Positions 11,510-21,334 of a stretch of DNA of 62,272 bases are shown here, piece after piece (position 1 is the first letter of the stretch; each line of letters opens with the position of its first letter). Made by a program: the position numbers and the translations under genes. The notes below the pieces were generated by a model that saw nothing but the letters and a program-made list of their open reading frames with translations, was not told the DNA's origin and searched no databases. The DNA lies in the NCBI GenBank assembly GCA_003527225.1, contig DPXQ01000141.1, positions 1 through 62,272 of the forward strand. The letters are read 5' to 3'. Origin of the DNA: Rhizobium sp. (GTDB lineage: Bacteria > Pseudomonadota > Alphaproteobacteria > Rhizobiales > Rhizobiaceae).

Positions 11510-11938
11510 ATGTTTGCAGGAATGGTCAGACGGATCGCATTGCTCGCTGCGGGCATATTTGCACTTGCGTTTATGCCGGTCGCTGCATTTGCAGACAGTT
11601 GCTGGGTCCACAACGGTTCCCTGATGCGCCTCAAGGCTACGGGCAATCAGCGCGCCTTCTACTATGAGTATCCGAAGCAGACAATGCGCAGCGCGGGTGT
11701 CACCCACGGCACGTTGCTGTTCAACGGCTCCAACGTCAACGGCCGCTATTCGGGCACTGCACGGGTCTTTTCGAAATATTGCCCAAGCACGCCGCTCGAA
11801 TATTACGTCGAAGGCCCGGTCGACCGCAATCAGACCCGCGTGACGATGCGCGGCAGCCGCGAGTTGATGGAGCGCTGCCAGCCGACGGGCCGCACCGTGA
11901 CCGACACGCTGGTTTTCACCTACAGCCATCAATGCTAA
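11510..11938 (+). CDS. Secreted hypothetical protein, 142 aa
   Basis: I do not recognise a named family. Residues 1-28 form a clear Sec signal peptide (MVRRIALLAAGIFALAFMPVAAFA), probably cut after AFA, leaving about 114 periplasmic residues that begin DSCWVHNGS. Four cysteines in the mature part (in DSCWV, KYCPS, ERCQP and the C-terminal HQC) suggest two disulfides. The mature part is rich in Thr, Ser, Tyr and Arg and looks like a small beta-rich domain. AAGGAAAGGGTAGG precedes the ATG. It lies between the YeaQ-like gene and lipA in the PDH block. Confidence 0.75.
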   Translation: MFAGMVRRIALLAAGIFALAFMPVAAFADSCWVHNGSLMRLKATGNQRAFYYEYPKQTMRSAGVTHGTLLFNGSNVNGRYSGTARVFSKYCPSTPLEYYVEGPVDRNQTRVTMRGSRELMERCQPTGRTVTDTLVFTYSHQC

Positions 11939-11973
11939 CAGCGCCCGGCAGACGCGGCGCGGAGTAACGACAC

Positions 11974-12960
11974 GTGGTTACCATTCTCGACAAGATCAAC
12001 GATCCGCAGGCACGCGTCCGTCATCCGGAAAAGGCGCACAAGCCCGACACGGAAGTGCTGCGCAAGCCGGAATGGATCCGCGTGAAGGCGCCGACCTCGA
12101 AGGGCTATGCCGAGACACGCGAACTGGTGCGCAGCCACAATCTTGTGACGGTCTGCGAGGAAGCCGGCTGCCCGAACATTGGCGAGTGCTGGGACAAGAA
12201 ACACGCGACCTTCATGATCATGGGCGAGATCTGCACCCGCGCCTGCGCCTTCTGCAATGTCGCGACAGGCAAGCCGAACGCGCTTGATCAGGACGAACCG
12301 GAAAACGTCGCCAAGGCGGTGAAGCAGATGGGGCTGTCCCACGTGGTCATCACGTCGGTCGACCGCGACGATCTGGAAGACGGCGGCGCCGAGCATTTCG
12401 AGAAGGTGATCTGGGCAATCCGCGCGGCGTCTCCCGAAACCACCATCGAGATCCTGACACCCGACTTCCTGAAGAAGCCGGGCGCGCTGGAACGGGTCGT
12501 GGCAGCCAGGCCGGACGTCTTCAACCACAATCTGGAAACGGTGCCCGGCAATTATCTGACGGTGCGTCCGGGCGCACGCTACTTCCACTCGATCCGGCTT
12601 TTGCAGCGGGTCAAGGAACTCGATCCGACGATGTTCACCAAATCCGGCATCATGGTCGGGCTGGGGGAAGAGCGAAACGAGGTTCTCCAGTTGATGGACG
12701 ACCTGCGCACCGCCGACGTCGACTTCCTGACGATCGGCCAGTATCTCCAGCCGACCCGTAAGCACCATCAGGTGATGAGCTTCGTCACGCCGGAAGAATT
12801 CAAGTCCTACGAGACGGTGGCCTATGCCAAGGGCTTCCTGATGGTCTCGGCCAGCCCGCTGACCCGGTCCTCGCACCATGCCGGCGATGATTTCGCCAGG
12901 TTGAAGGCAAATCGGGAAAAGCTGCAGAATTCAATGCTGAATCCACAGCGGAACGACTAG
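11974..12960 (+). CDS. lipA: Lipoyl synthase
   Basis: Radical-SAM enzyme that inserts two sulfurs into octanoyl groups on lipoyl domains. 328 aa. The auxiliary cluster is bound by Cys61, Cys66 and Cys72 ([12 protein letters not shown]) and the radical-SAM cluster by Cys87, Cys91 and Cys94 (CTRACAFC). The C-terminal serine-containing block [14 protein letters not shown] supplies the usual auxiliary-cluster serine. The start is GTG at 11974, giving VTILDKIN, the normal rhizobial N-terminus. The location is functionally consistent: LipA modifies the lipoyl domains of PdhB and PdhC encoded upstream. Confidence 0.97.
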   Translation: MVTILDKINDPQARVRHPEKAHKPDTEVLRKPEWIRVKAPTSKGYAETRELVRSHNLVTVCEEAGCPNIGECWDKKHATFMIMGEICTRACAFCNVATGKPNALDQDEPENVAKAVKQMGLSHVVITSVDRDDLEDGGAEHFEKVIWAIRAASPETTIEILTPDFLKKPGALERVVAARPDVFNHNLETVPGNYLTVRPGARYFHSIRLLQRVKELDPTMFTKSGIMVGLGEERNEVLQLMDDLRTADVDFLTIGQYLQPTRKHHQVMSFVTPEEFKSYETVAYAKGFLMVSASPLTRSSHHAGDDFARLKANREKLQNSMLNPQRND

Positions 12961-12969
12961 CGCTCTGGC

Positions 12970-13419
12970 ATGCCCCAGTTTGAAACCCGTCGTATCGTGA
13001 AGCACTCTCCGGACCGGATGTACGATCTTGTCGCTGATGTGGAGCGCTATCCCGAATTTCTCCCGCTCTGCGAGGCGCTGGCGATCCGTTCGCGCCGTGA
13101 GCGCGATGGCAAGGAGTTGCTGGTCGCGGACATGACCGTCGGTTACAAGGCGATCCGCGAGACGTTCACGACGCAAGTCCTCCTCAATCGTGCCGAACGG
13201 GCCATCGACGTAAAATATATCGAGGGTCCGTTCCGTTATCTCGACAACCGCTGGCGCTTCGAAGAGGCGGGTGAGGGCGGTTGTTCTGTGCATTTCTTCA
13301 TCGACTACGAATTCAAGAACCGCATTCTCGGTGCACTCATGGGGTCGATGTTCGAGCGCGCCTTCCGCATGTTCTCCGAAGCCTTCGAGAAGCGGGCCGA
13401 CGAGATTTATGCGGCCTGA
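12970..13419 (+). CDS. Coq10/RatA family START-domain protein
   Basis: 149-aa helix-grip (SRPBCC) protein of the Coq10/RatA type. The N-terminal PQFETRRIVKHSPDRMYDLVADVERYPEFLPLCEAL and the middle segment GPFRYLDNRWRFEE are signature regions of the family. In mitochondria and Alphaproteobacteria these proteins bind ubiquinone or its intermediates and support respiration; the RatA toxin activity known in E. coli is a less likely role here. It begins 9 bp after lipA and probably ends the transcript, because the next genes are on the other strand. Confidence 0.88.
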   Translation: MPQFETRRIVKHSPDRMYDLVADVERYPEFLPLCEALAIRSRRERDGKELLVADMTVGYKAIRETFTTQVLLNRAERAIDVKYIEGPFRYLDNRWRFEEAGEGGCSVHFFIDYEFKNRILGALMGSMFERAFRMFSEAFEKRADEIYAA

Positions 13420-13910
13420 GCCGCTTCGAGCAGCATCTCGAGCGCCGACATAACCGTCGCAAGCCGGATGCCGGAGCGTCCGAGGTCGCCATAGCGCATT
13501 TCGCGATCGATGAGCCTGCCGTTGCGCGCCTTGGCGGCGAGATGAACGAGTCCGACCGGTTTTTCCGCCGTTCCGCCGCTTGGACCCGCGATGCCCGTAA
13601 CCGCAACAGCGAGGCTGGCGCCGGAACGGGCAAGCGCCCCCTGTACCATCTCCAGCGCCGTCTCCCGCGAAACCGCGCCGAAACGCTCGAGCGTCGCCGC
13701 CTCAACGCCCAACATGTCCATCTTCGCCTGGTTCGAATAGGTGACGAAACCGCGATCGACGACGGCTGACGAGCCGGAGATCTCCGTGAGTGCGCCCGCG
13801 ATCAGCCCGCCGGTACAGGATTCGGCGGTCGCGATCGTAATATTCCGTAACGTTAGATCGCTTACGATACGTGAGGCAAAATCCTCGATCTGCGGCGGAA
13901 ACAGGCTCAT
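13407..13910 (-). CDS. CinA C-terminal domain protein (nicotinamide-nucleotide amidohydrolase type)
   Basis: 167-aa protein consisting only of the CinA C-terminal domain, which in characterised members deamidates NMN to nicotinic acid mononucleotide (PncC activity). The family core is visible: [25 protein letters not shown] near residue 22, then [11 protein letters not shown] and [23 protein letters not shown]. No MoCF/COG1058 N-terminal domain is present, which is normal for stand-alone members. Its ATG overlaps the ispDF stop by four bases (ATGA), so it is translationally coupled to ispDF. Its 3' end overlaps the convergent Coq10-like gene by 13 bp. Confidence 0.92.
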   Translation of the reverse strand: MSLFPPQIEDFASRIVSDLTLRNITIATAESCTGGLIAGALTEISGSSAVVDRGFVTYSNQAKMDMLGVEAATLERFGAVSRETALEMVQGALARSGASLAVAVTGIAGPSGGTAEKPVGLVHLAAKARNGRLIDREMRYGDLGRSGIRLATVMSALEMLLEAAQAA

Positions 13911-15118
13911 GGCGTTGCTCTTCCATAGACGACGGTCGCGGTCGCGATCGCGGCGATGCCTTCGCGGCGCCCGACGAAGCCGATGGTTTCGTTGGTAGTG
14001 GCCTTGACCGAACACCGGTCGAGAGAAATGCCGAGGATTTCGGCGAGCTTCTCCCGCATGGCCTGCCGATGCGGTCCGATCTTCGGTGCTTCGGCGATCA
14101 GCGAGATGTCGGCATTCATGATGGTGCCGCCGTGCTCGCGCACGATCTTGGCCGCATGCGCAAGAAAGATGCGTGATGGCGCGCCTCTCCACTGTGGATC
14201 CGAGGGAGGGAAGTGATCGCCGATATCGCCGGCCCCGCAGGTGGCGAGCAGCGCGTCGGTCAGCGCGTGGAGCGCGACATCAGCGTCCGAATGGCCCTTC
14301 AGCCTCTGGTCGTGGGGAATGAAGATCCCGCACAGTGTTACGCCATCACCGGGCTCCAGCTGATGCACGTCATAGCCGTTGCCGGTGCGGACATCGGGAA
14401 GCGGAGGCGATGATAGTCTGGCGTCAGCCATGGCAATGTCCCGTTGAACGGTCAGCTTGGTATTCTCTGGGGATCCCTCGACAAGCTGAACAGGCAGACC
14501 TGCCCATTCCGCGATCGAGGCGTCGTCGGTGAAATCGTCGCGCCCTTCCGCCGCAGCCTTCTGATGAGCCGCTAGGATGGCGGGGTAAGAGAAGCTCTGC
14601 GGGGTCTGTGCAGCAAACAGACCGGCGCGCGGCACGGTTTCGATGACGATGCCGTCCGGCGATCCGCGCTTCAGCGTATCTGTGACCGCTGTCGCCGGCA
14701 GAACGCAGACCGCGCCGCGGTCGAGTGCCGCCTGGACACGGTCGAGGAGCGCGTGGTCGAAGAAAGGCCTGACCGCGTCGTGGATCATGACATGTGCAAT
14801 TTCAGATCCAGAGAGGGCTCTCAATCCGGCCTCGACCGATTGCTGCCGCGTCTTGCCGCCGAAGGCGACGGTGATCGCAGCGCTCTTCGGCAGCAAACGG
14901 CGTGCGTTTTCGAAGAGTTCCGTGTCGTCGGGATGGATCACTGCAACAATGGGACCGGTTCTCGGCCAGTCGAGGAATGTCGCGATCGTACGGGTGATGA
15001 CCGGCCTTCCGCCGATAGACCTGTACTGTTTCGGTCCTTCCGCTGACGCTCCGGCCCGTTCTCCACGACCGGCGGCAACGATGATGATACCGGTCGACGT
15101 TGCCTTGCTATGTCGCAT
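13907..15118 (-). CDS. ispDF: Bifunctional MEP cytidylyltransferase / MECDP synthase
   Basis: Fusion of two enzymes of the non-mevalonate isoprenoid pathway, about 403 aa. Residues 1-230 are IspD, with the nucleotide-binding [14 protein letters not shown] and [10 protein letters not shown] and later [10 protein letters not shown]. Residues 245-403 are IspF, with metal ligands in [12 protein letters not shown] and the [16 protein letters not shown] motif. The ATG at 15118 is chosen; an in-frame TTG at 15139 is possible, but neither has a strong ribosome-binding site. The fusion is common in Alphaproteobacteria and Campylobacterota. Divergent from dusB. Confidence 0.95.
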   Translation of the reverse strand: MRHSKATSTGIIIVAAGRGERAGASAEGPKQYRSIGGRPVITRTIATFLDWPRTGPIVAVIHPDDTELFENARRLLPKSAAITVAFGGKTRQQSVEAGLRALSGSEIAHVMIHDAVRPFFDHALLDRVQAALDRGAVCVLPATAVTDTLKRGSPDGIVIETVPRAGLFAAQTPQSFSYPAILAAHQKAAAEGRDDFTDDASIAEWAGLPVQLVEGSPENTKLTVQRDIAMADARLSSPPLPDVRTGNGYDVHQLEPGDGVTLCGIFIPHDQRLKGHSDADVALHALTDALLATCGAGDIGDHFPPSDPQWRGAPSRIFLAHAAKIVREHGGTIMNADISLIAEAPKIGPHRQAMREKLAEILGISLDRCSVKATTNETIGFVGRREGIAAIATATVVYGRATP

Positions 15119-15287
15119 GAAAGATTGCCCGTGACACAAAAAATTCGTAAGTATGGTCTATCGGCTCGGCACGAACATTTCCAGCTTCAGCCCGATTTTT
15201 TGTCGCTCTTGCAGGATTTCACTTGGCAAGCCCATAAAGCCTGTCTAAAAATAGTGCAATTACGAGACGTGCCCGAAAGATAATCAT

Positions 15288-16292
15288 TTGCATTCCAAAG
15301 CGCTTCACATGCCGTTTCATATCGGACCGGTTGCAGTCCGCAATCGGGTAGCATTGGCGCCGATGTCGGGGGTCAGTGACCTGCCGTTTCGGCAATTGGC
15401 CTGGCGATTCGGAGCCGGACTGGTCGTCACCGAGATGGTTGCGAGCCGGGAACTGGTGCTGAACGCGGCCGAATCGTGGACGCGCCTCAAGGATGGCGAC
15501 GCAAGGCCGCATATGGTGCAGCTTGCGGGGCGAGAAGCCCATTGGATGGCTGAGGCCGCGCGCATCGCCGAGGCGAACGGCGCGGATGTTGTCGACATCA
15601 ACATGGGCTGTCCCGCCAAGAAGGTAATCGGCGGCTACTCCGGTTCGGCGCTGATGCGCGAGCCCGATCACGCGCTCTCCCTGATCGAGGCGACCGTGAA
15701 TGCGGTGAAAGTGCCGGTCACGCTGAAGATGCGGCTCGGCTGGGACGAAAATTCCGTCAATGCACCCGAAATCGCAGCCCGCGCCGAGAATGCGGGCATC
15801 CAGCTTGTTACCGTTCACGGCCGCACGCGGATGCAGTTCTACGAAGGCCGAGCCGACTGGGATGCGATCGCCGCCGTCCGCGCTGCCATATCCATCCCGC
15901 TGATCGCCAATGGCGATGTCGCGACAGTTGACGATGCGAATGAAATCCTCAGCCGTTCGGGTGCCGATGCCGTGATGGTCGGGCGTGCCTGCCAGGGCCG
16001 TCCGTGGCTGGCGGGCGTGCTTGCCGGCGGGCCGGAGCCCCATTTGTCGGAGATTGCTGCAATAGCCGTGGAGCACTACGAGATGATGCTCTCCCACTAC
16101 GGCGTCGACGTTGGCGTCCGCCATGCCCGCAAGCATCTCGGCTGGTATCTGGAACGTTATGCGCCAGACCTCGCGCCGGCGCGCAAGGCTGAGATCATGA
16201 CCGCCCGGGATGCCGGTTTCGTCGCGAAAGCCCTGGCCCGCGCGCTCGGCGACGCTGCCGACGCAAAGAACGAATGTCGGGAGGCCGCGTGA
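15288..16292 (+). CDS. dusB: tRNA-dihydrouridine synthase (NifR3/DusB type)
   Basis: FMN-dependent reduction of uridines in tRNA. About 334 aa. The TIM-barrel start [21 protein letters not shown], the catalytic cysteine in [21 protein letters not shown], the TLKMRLGW strand and the phosphate-binding ANGDV and [12 protein letters not shown] are all present. The start is uncertain: TTG at 15288 has a weak GAAAGA in front, and ATG at 15309 has none. In rhizobia this gene was first called nifR3 because it leads the ntrBC operon, the arrangement seen here: its TGA shares a base with the ntrB ATG (TGATG). Confidence 0.93.
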   Translation: MHSKALHMPFHIGPVAVRNRVALAPMSGVSDLPFRQLAWRFGAGLVVTEMVASRELVLNAAESWTRLKDGDARPHMVQLAGREAHWMAEAARIAEANGADVVDINMGCPAKKVIGGYSGSALMREPDHALSLIEATVNAVKVPVTLKMRLGWDENSVNAPEIAARAENAGIQLVTVHGRTRMQFYEGRADWDAIAAVRAAISIPLIANGDVATVDDANEILSRSGADAVMVGRACQGRPWLAGVLAGGPEPHLSEIAAIAVEHYEMMLSHYGVDVGVRHARKHLGWYLERYAPDLAPARKAEIMTARDAGFVAKALARALGDAADAKNECREAA

Positions 16293-17431
16293 TGTCGGAG
16301 AACGTGAACAGCAAAGCCAGCGACCTCGCATTGACGGTGCTCAATGCGATCCAGAATCCCGTTATTCTCGTCGATGCCGACGGCCATATCGCATTTGCCA
16401 ATTGGGAGGCGGAGGCCTTCTTCGGTGCCAGCGCGAGCCATCTTGCGCGCTATCAGGTTTCGACCTTCATTCCCTTCGGAAGCCCGCTTCTGGCGCTGAT
16501 CGACCAGGTGCGGGAGCGCCGGGCTCCGGTCAATGAATACCGTGTCGACCTGAGTTCGCCTCGGCTCGGCGAGGACAAGCTGGTGGATATCTATGTCGCC
16601 CCGGTGGTCAGCGAGCCGGGTTCGGTCGTGGTCGTATTCCAGGAACGCTCCATGGCTGACAAGATCGACCGCCAGCTCACGCACCGTGCCGCCGCGCGTT
16701 CGGTAACCGGTCTTGCTTCCATGCTGGCGCATGAAATCAAGAATCCGCTTTCGGGCATCCGGGGCGCCGCGCAGTTGCTGGAGACTTCGGTCAATGACGA
16801 CGACCGCGCCCTGACACGGCTGATTTGCGATGAAACCGACCGGATCGTCTCGCTGGTCGACCGGATGGAAGTGTTCTCGGACGAGCGGCCCGTCGACCGC
16901 GTGCCGATCAACATCCACTCCGTGCTCGATCATGTGAAGGCGATCGCCAAGGCCGGCTTCGCGCGCAATATCAGGATCACCGAGAGCTACGACCCCTCGT
17001 TGCCGTCCGTCTACGCCAATCGTGACCAGCTGGTGCAGGTATTTCTCAACCTGATCAAGAACGCGGCAGAAGCCGTGGGCGATAAGCCGGACGGTGAGAT
17101 CCAGTTGACTACCGCCTACCGGCCGGGCATCCGTCTGTCGGTCGCCGGCTCCCGCGAAAAGATATCGCTGCCGCTGGAATTCTGTGTTCACGACAACGGC
17201 CCCGGCGTGCCGGCGGACCTTCTGCCGCATCTGTTTGATCCCTTCATTACCACCAAGACCAATGGCTCGGGCCTCGGCCTGGCGCTGGTGGCAAAGATCA
17301 TCGGCGGTCACGGCGGGATTGTCGAATGCGACAGCCAGGCCAACCGCACAACGTTCCGCGTGCTGATGCCCGTTTCAAAGGACATCGCGCTCGATGACAT
17401 AGATCCGTCGAAATCCACAGGAAGCCTCTGA
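16292..17431 (+). CDS. ntrB: Nitrogen regulation sensor histidine kinase NtrB
   Basis: Cytoplasmic sensor kinase/phosphatase for NtrC, normally controlled by PII proteins. 379 aa. An N-terminal PAS domain (about 10-120; [26 protein letters not shown]) is followed by the HisKA segment with His147 in [20 protein letters not shown]. The HATPase domain has N-box [10 protein letters not shown]1 HDNGPGVP and G2 NGSGLGLAL. No membrane segments. The start ATG overlaps the dusB stop and its own stop overlaps the ntrC ATG in the same TGATG fashion, so all three are translationally coupled. Confidence 0.96.
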   Translation: MSENVNSKASDLALTVLNAIQNPVILVDADGHIAFANWEAEAFFGASASHLARYQVSTFIPFGSPLLALIDQVRERRAPVNEYRVDLSSPRLGEDKLVDIYVAPVVSEPGSVVVVFQERSMADKIDRQLTHRAAARSVTGLASMLAHEIKNPLSGIRGAAQLLETSVNDDDRALTRLICDETDRIVSLVDRMEVFSDERPVDRVPINIHSVLDHVKAIAKAGFARNIRITESYDPSLPSVYANRDQLVQVFLNLIKNAAEAVGDKPDGEIQLTTAYRPGIRLSVAGSREKISLPLEFCVHDNGPGVPADLLPHLFDPFITTKTNGSGLGLALVAKIIGGHGGIVECDSQANRTTFRVLMPVSKDIALDDIDPSKSTGSL

Positions 17432-18885
17432 TGACTGCCACGATCCTAGTCGCTGATGATGATGCAGCCATTCGTACCGTCTTGAACCAGGCGCTGACGC
17501 GGGCGGGATATGAAGTCCGCATCACGTCAAACGCCGCGACGCTCTGGCGCTGGATTTCGGCCGGAGAGGGGGATCTCGTCGTCACCGATGTCGTCATGCC
17601 GGACGAAAATGCCTTCGATCTGCTGCCGCGCATCAAGAAGGCGCGGCCCGATCTTCCGGTTCTTGTCATGAGCGCCCAGAATACCTTCATGACGGCGATC
17701 AAGGCCTCGGAAAGGGGAGCCTACGACTATCTGCCCAAACCCTTCGACCTGACGGAACTGATTGCGATCATCGGGCGCGCGCTTGCCGAACCCAAGAAGA
17801 AGCCGGCACGCCTCGAGGACGATATGCAGGACGGCATGCCGCTTGTCGGCCGCTCGGCGGCGATGCAGGAAATCTACCGTGTCCTTGCGCGCCTGATGCA
17901 GACCGATCTGACCCTGATGATCACCGGCGAATCCGGGACGGGGAAGGAACTCGTCGCCCGTGCCCTGCATGACTACGGCAAGCGCCGCAACGGCCCCTTC
18001 GTGGCGATCAACATGGCGGCGATCCCGCGCGACCTGATCGAATCGGAGCTGTTTGGTCATGAGAAGGGGGCCTTCACCGGCGCCCAGACCCGCTCGACCG
18101 GACGTTTTGAGCAGGCCGAGGGGGGCACCCTCTTTCTCGACGAAATCGGCGACATGCCGATGGATGCCCAGACGCGACTGCTGCGCGTACTTCAGCAAGG
18201 GGAATACACGACGGTTGGTGGACGCACGCCGATCCGCACCGATGTCCGCATCGTCGCCGCCACCAACAAGGACCTGAAGCACTCGATCAATCAGGGTTTG
18301 TTCCGCGAGGATCTCTACTACCGGCTTAATGTCGTTCCGCTCCGGCTGCCGCCATTGCGCGATCGGGCCGAGGACATTCCCGATCTCGTTCGTCATTTCA
18401 TCCAGGAGGGCGAGAAGGAGGGCCTTGATTCCAAGCGTTTCGACAACGAAGCACTCGAGGTCATGAAGTCCTATGCCTGGCCTGGCAATGTCCGCGAATT
18501 GGAGAACCTCGTCCGTCGGCTGATGGCGCTCTATCCCCAGGACGTCATCTCCCGTGAGATCATCGAATCAGAATTACGCTCCGATATCAGCGACAGCCCG
18601 ATTGCCAAGTCTGGAGCTATGGCGTCCGGAACCATGACCATTGCCCAGGCTGTCGAGGAGAATATGCGCAGCTATTTTGCAAGCTTCGGCGATGGTCTTC
18701 CGCCCTCCGGTCTCTATGAGCGGGTTCTTACCGAGATGGAGTATCCGCTCATTCTGGCGGCACTCACGGCGACCCGCGGCAACCAGATCAAGGCGGCCGA
18801 TCTTCTCGGCCTCAACCGCAATACCCTGCGCAAAAAGATCCGGGAACTCGGTGTGTCGGTCTACCGGAGTTCCCGTTCGGCTTGA
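17431..18885 (+). CDS. ntrC: Nitrogen regulation response regulator NtrC (sigma54 activator)
   Basis: Master activator of nitrogen-assimilation genes. 484 aa. The receiver domain has phospho-acceptor Asp53 in [10 protein letters not shown]. The AAA+ domain has Walker A GESGTGKE (166-173), the sigma54-contacting GAFTGA loop (213-218) and Walker [14 protein letters not shown]. The C-terminal Fis-type helix-turn-helix is near 455-475 ([24 protein letters not shown]). All elements needed for sigma54 activation are intact, in contrast to NtrX downstream. Start coupled to ntrB. Confidence 0.97.
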   Translation: MTATILVADDDAAIRTVLNQALTRAGYEVRITSNAATLWRWISAGEGDLVVTDVVMPDENAFDLLPRIKKARPDLPVLVMSAQNTFMTAIKASERGAYDYLPKPFDLTELIAIIGRALAEPKKKPARLEDDMQDGMPLVGRSAAMQEIYRVLARLMQTDLTLMITGESGTGKELVARALHDYGKRRNGPFVAINMAAIPRDLIESELFGHEKGAFTGAQTRSTGRFEQAEGGTLFLDEIGDMPMDAQTRLLRVLQQGEYTTVGGRTPIRTDVRIVAATNKDLKHSINQGLFREDLYYRLNVVPLRLPPLRDRAEDIPDLVRHFIQEGEKEGLDSKRFDNEALEVMKSYAWPGNVRELENLVRRLMALYPQDVISREIIESELRSDISDSPIAKSGAMASGTMTIAQAVEENMRSYFASFGDGLPPSGLYERVLTEMEYPLILAALTATRGNQIKAADLLGLNRNTLRKKIRELGVSVYRSSRSA

Positions 18886-19063
18886 CAACGTGCGGACAGC
18901 CGTTGCAATTTCGCCACAATACGTTGCTCAAAAGCCACGACGTCCTCGCGTGAGTCCTTGTTTGACGGCCTTCTCTCCTGGGTTCTGCCGGAGGATAGGC
19001 TTCGTCAGTGGCTCGCGTGACGTTCGATTTAGGTCCGCTGACGCGGGCGGGAAGTGAGACGGG

Positions 19064-21334
19064 ATGGACAAGGGAAGGAATGAGCCCGCATTGGAGGGCG
19101 ATCTCGCCGCGGCTCATGATCGTCGTGCGTCCTTCGCGCTTCACGGGCTGCTGCTCGCGGGCGGGGCACTTGCCTGTGCAATCTTTACGCTGCCTGTACT
19201 GCTCGGGCTGACCCCGATCGAACCGACCTCCAATGTGCTCATCGCATCTGCCGCCCTGAACTCGCTGTTCGTCGTCGGCCTGATGTTTCTGATCGGGCGC
19301 GAGGTAAACCGACTCGTCAAGGCGCGGACCCGCGGCCGTGCGGCCGCGCGGCTGCATGTGCGGATTGTTGTCCTCTTTTCCATCGTCGCGATCACGCCGG
19401 CGATCCTGGTCGCTATATTCGCGAGCATTACCTTGAATGTCGGGCTCGACCGCTGGTTTTCTCTCAGGACCCAGTCGATCGTCAGCTCATCGATGAATAT
19501 TGCCCAGGCCTACATGCTGGAAAATGCCAGCTATCTGCAGGGCCAGACCATTTCCATGGCCAATGACCTCGAACGCAACCGGGCGCTTTTCTATCTTGAT
19601 AGGACCGGCTTCGTGCAGTTGATGACCCGCCAGGCGAAAGGGCGCGGAATGCTGGGCGCCTTCCTCGTTCGCCAGGACGGTTCAGCGATCACCCAGGCCG
19701 AGATCTCGACGGACAAGCCTTTGCCGGCGATCCCGAAAGATGCACTTGAAAGTGCTGCCGCAGGCCAGCCGACCCTCATTCCGCCAGGCGTCACGAATCT
19801 CGTCGGAGCGATAATAAAGCTCGACTCCATCACCGGTACGTTCCTGTACACGATCAGGGCAGTCGATCCCAAGGTCATGGCGGCAATGCGCCTGATGGAG
19901 GACAACACTGCCGAATACAAGGCGATGGAGGCGGGGCGCACGACACTTCAGATCGCTTTTGCAATCCTTTACCTGGGCTTTGCCCTGATCGTGCTCCTGG
20001 CTGCAATCTGGACTGCGATCGCGGTTGCGGACCGCATCGTCCGGCCAATCCGCCTCTTGATCAATGCGGCGGACAACGTCGCGTCGGGCAATTTCAACGT
20101 CATCGTGCCGGTGCGCGCCGCCGATGGCGATGTCGGGAGCCTCTCGCGAACCTTCAACAAGATGATCTCCCAGATTCGCAACCAGCGCGACGAGATCCTC
20201 GAGGCGAAGGACGAGGTGGACGATCGACGGCGATTCATCGAGGCGGTCTTGTCCGGTGTAACGGCGGCGGTGATCGGCGTCGAGGATGACGGTGTCATCA
20301 CCATCGTCAATCCGTCTGCGGAATACTTCCTTGCTTCGCCGTCCGATGAGCTGATCGGGCAGAAGCTGAGTACGGTTGCCCCCGAGATTGATCGTGTCCT
20401 GTCCGAGGCGACGGTCCGCCATCGCGGTGAGTACCGGCAGCAGATCAACCTGATCCGTGGCGGCAAGGAGCGCACGCTCAGCGTTCAGGTGACCCGTGAG
20501 GAAACGCGCAGCGCAGCCGACGCCTATGTGATCACGCTTGATGATATCACCGACCTCGTGATCGCCCAGCGGTCGACCGCCTGGGCGGACGTGGCCCGCC
20601 GCATCGCCCACGAGATCAAGAATCCGCTGACGCCTATCCAGCTGTCCGCCGAACGTTTGAAGCGCCGCTATGGCAAGCAGATAGACGAGAGCGACAGGGC
20701 CGTCTTCGACCAGTGCACGGATACGATTGTCCGGCAGGTCGAGGATATCGGCCGGATGGTCGATGAATTCTCCTCCTTCGCGCGCATGCCGAAGCCGGCA
20801 AAACAGCGCTCCGATCTGCGGGATATCCTGCGTGACGCGGTTTTCCTGCGGGAAATGGGCAATGCCGACGTGAAGTTCCTCCGCGCCTTCGGCGATCAGC
20901 CGCTGGAGGGTAGCTTCGATGCCCGAATGCTCGCCCAGGCGGTGGGCAACCTGATCAAGAATGCAGTGGAGGCGATCGAGGCCGTTCCCGCCGACGAGCG
21001 GCGGGGTGAAGCCAAGGTTCTCGTCCGTTCCTCGTATGACCAGGCAAACGACAGCTTCATCGTCGACATCATCGACAACGGCAAGGGTTTGCCGGTGGAA
21101 AACCGCCACCGCATTCTCGAGCCCTACATGACCATGCGGGAAAAGGGCACGGGCCTCGGCCTTGCCATCGTAAAGAAGATCATCGAAGAACATGGCGGTC
21201 AGCTGGAATTGCACGACGCGCCGGCGGAATTCGACGAGGGGAGAGGCGCGATGATCAGGATTATCCTGCCGCGGCTTGACGCGTCGGCTGCCGCCGAAGG
21301 TGAGAATGACAAGGAAATGGTCTATGGCCTCTGA
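19064..21334 (+). CDS. ntrY: Nitrogen regulation sensor histidine kinase NtrY
   Basis: Membrane sensor kinase, 756 aa. The N-terminal third has several hydrophobic segments (roughly 24-48, 58-78, 97-120 and 297-325) enclosing a periplasmic region of about 170 residues (130-295), followed by HAMP (ADRIVRPIRLLINAADNVASGNF), PAS (FIEAVLSGVTAAVIGVEDDGVI), HisKA with His516 in [19 protein letters not shown], and HATPase (NLIKNAVEAIE, DNGKGLP, GTGLGLAIVKKI). NtrYX has been linked to nitrogen, redox and envelope responses in Alphaproteobacteria. A gap of 178 bp separates it from ntrC, so it may have its own promoter. Its 3' end overlaps ntrX by 11 bp. Confidence 0.95.
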   Translation: MDKGRNEPALEGDLAAAHDRRASFALHGLLLAGGALACAIFTLPVLLGLTPIEPTSNVLIASAALNSLFVVGLMFLIGREVNRLVKARTRGRAAARLHVRIVVLFSIVAITPAILVAIFASITLNVGLDRWFSLRTQSIVSSSMNIAQAYMLENASYLQGQTISMANDLERNRALFYLDRTGFVQLMTRQAKGRGMLGAFLVRQDGSAITQAEISTDKPLPAIPKDALESAAAGQPTLIPPGVTNLVGAIIKLDSITGTFLYTIRAVDPKVMAAMRLMEDNTAEYKAMEAGRTTLQIAFAILYLGFALIVLLAAIWTAIAVADRIVRPIRLLINAADNVASGNFNVIVPVRAADGDVGSLSRTFNKMISQIRNQRDEILEAKDEVDDRRRFIEAVLSGVTAAVIGVEDDGVITIVNPSAEYFLASPSDELIGQKLSTVAPEIDRVLSEATVRHRGEYRQQINLIRGGKERTLSVQVTREETRSAADAYVITLDDITDLVIAQRSTAWADVARRIAHEIKNPLTPIQLSAERLKRRYGKQIDESDRAVFDQCTDTIVRQVEDIGRMVDEFSSFARMPKPAKQRSDLRDILRDAVFLREMGNADVKFLRAFGDQPLEGSFDARMLAQAVGNLIKNAVEAIEAVPADERRGEAKVLVRSSYDQANDSFIVDIIDNGKGLPVENRHRILEPYMTMREKGTGLGLAIVKKIIEEHGGQLELHDAPAEFDEGRGAMIRIILPRLDASAAAEGENDKEMVYGL

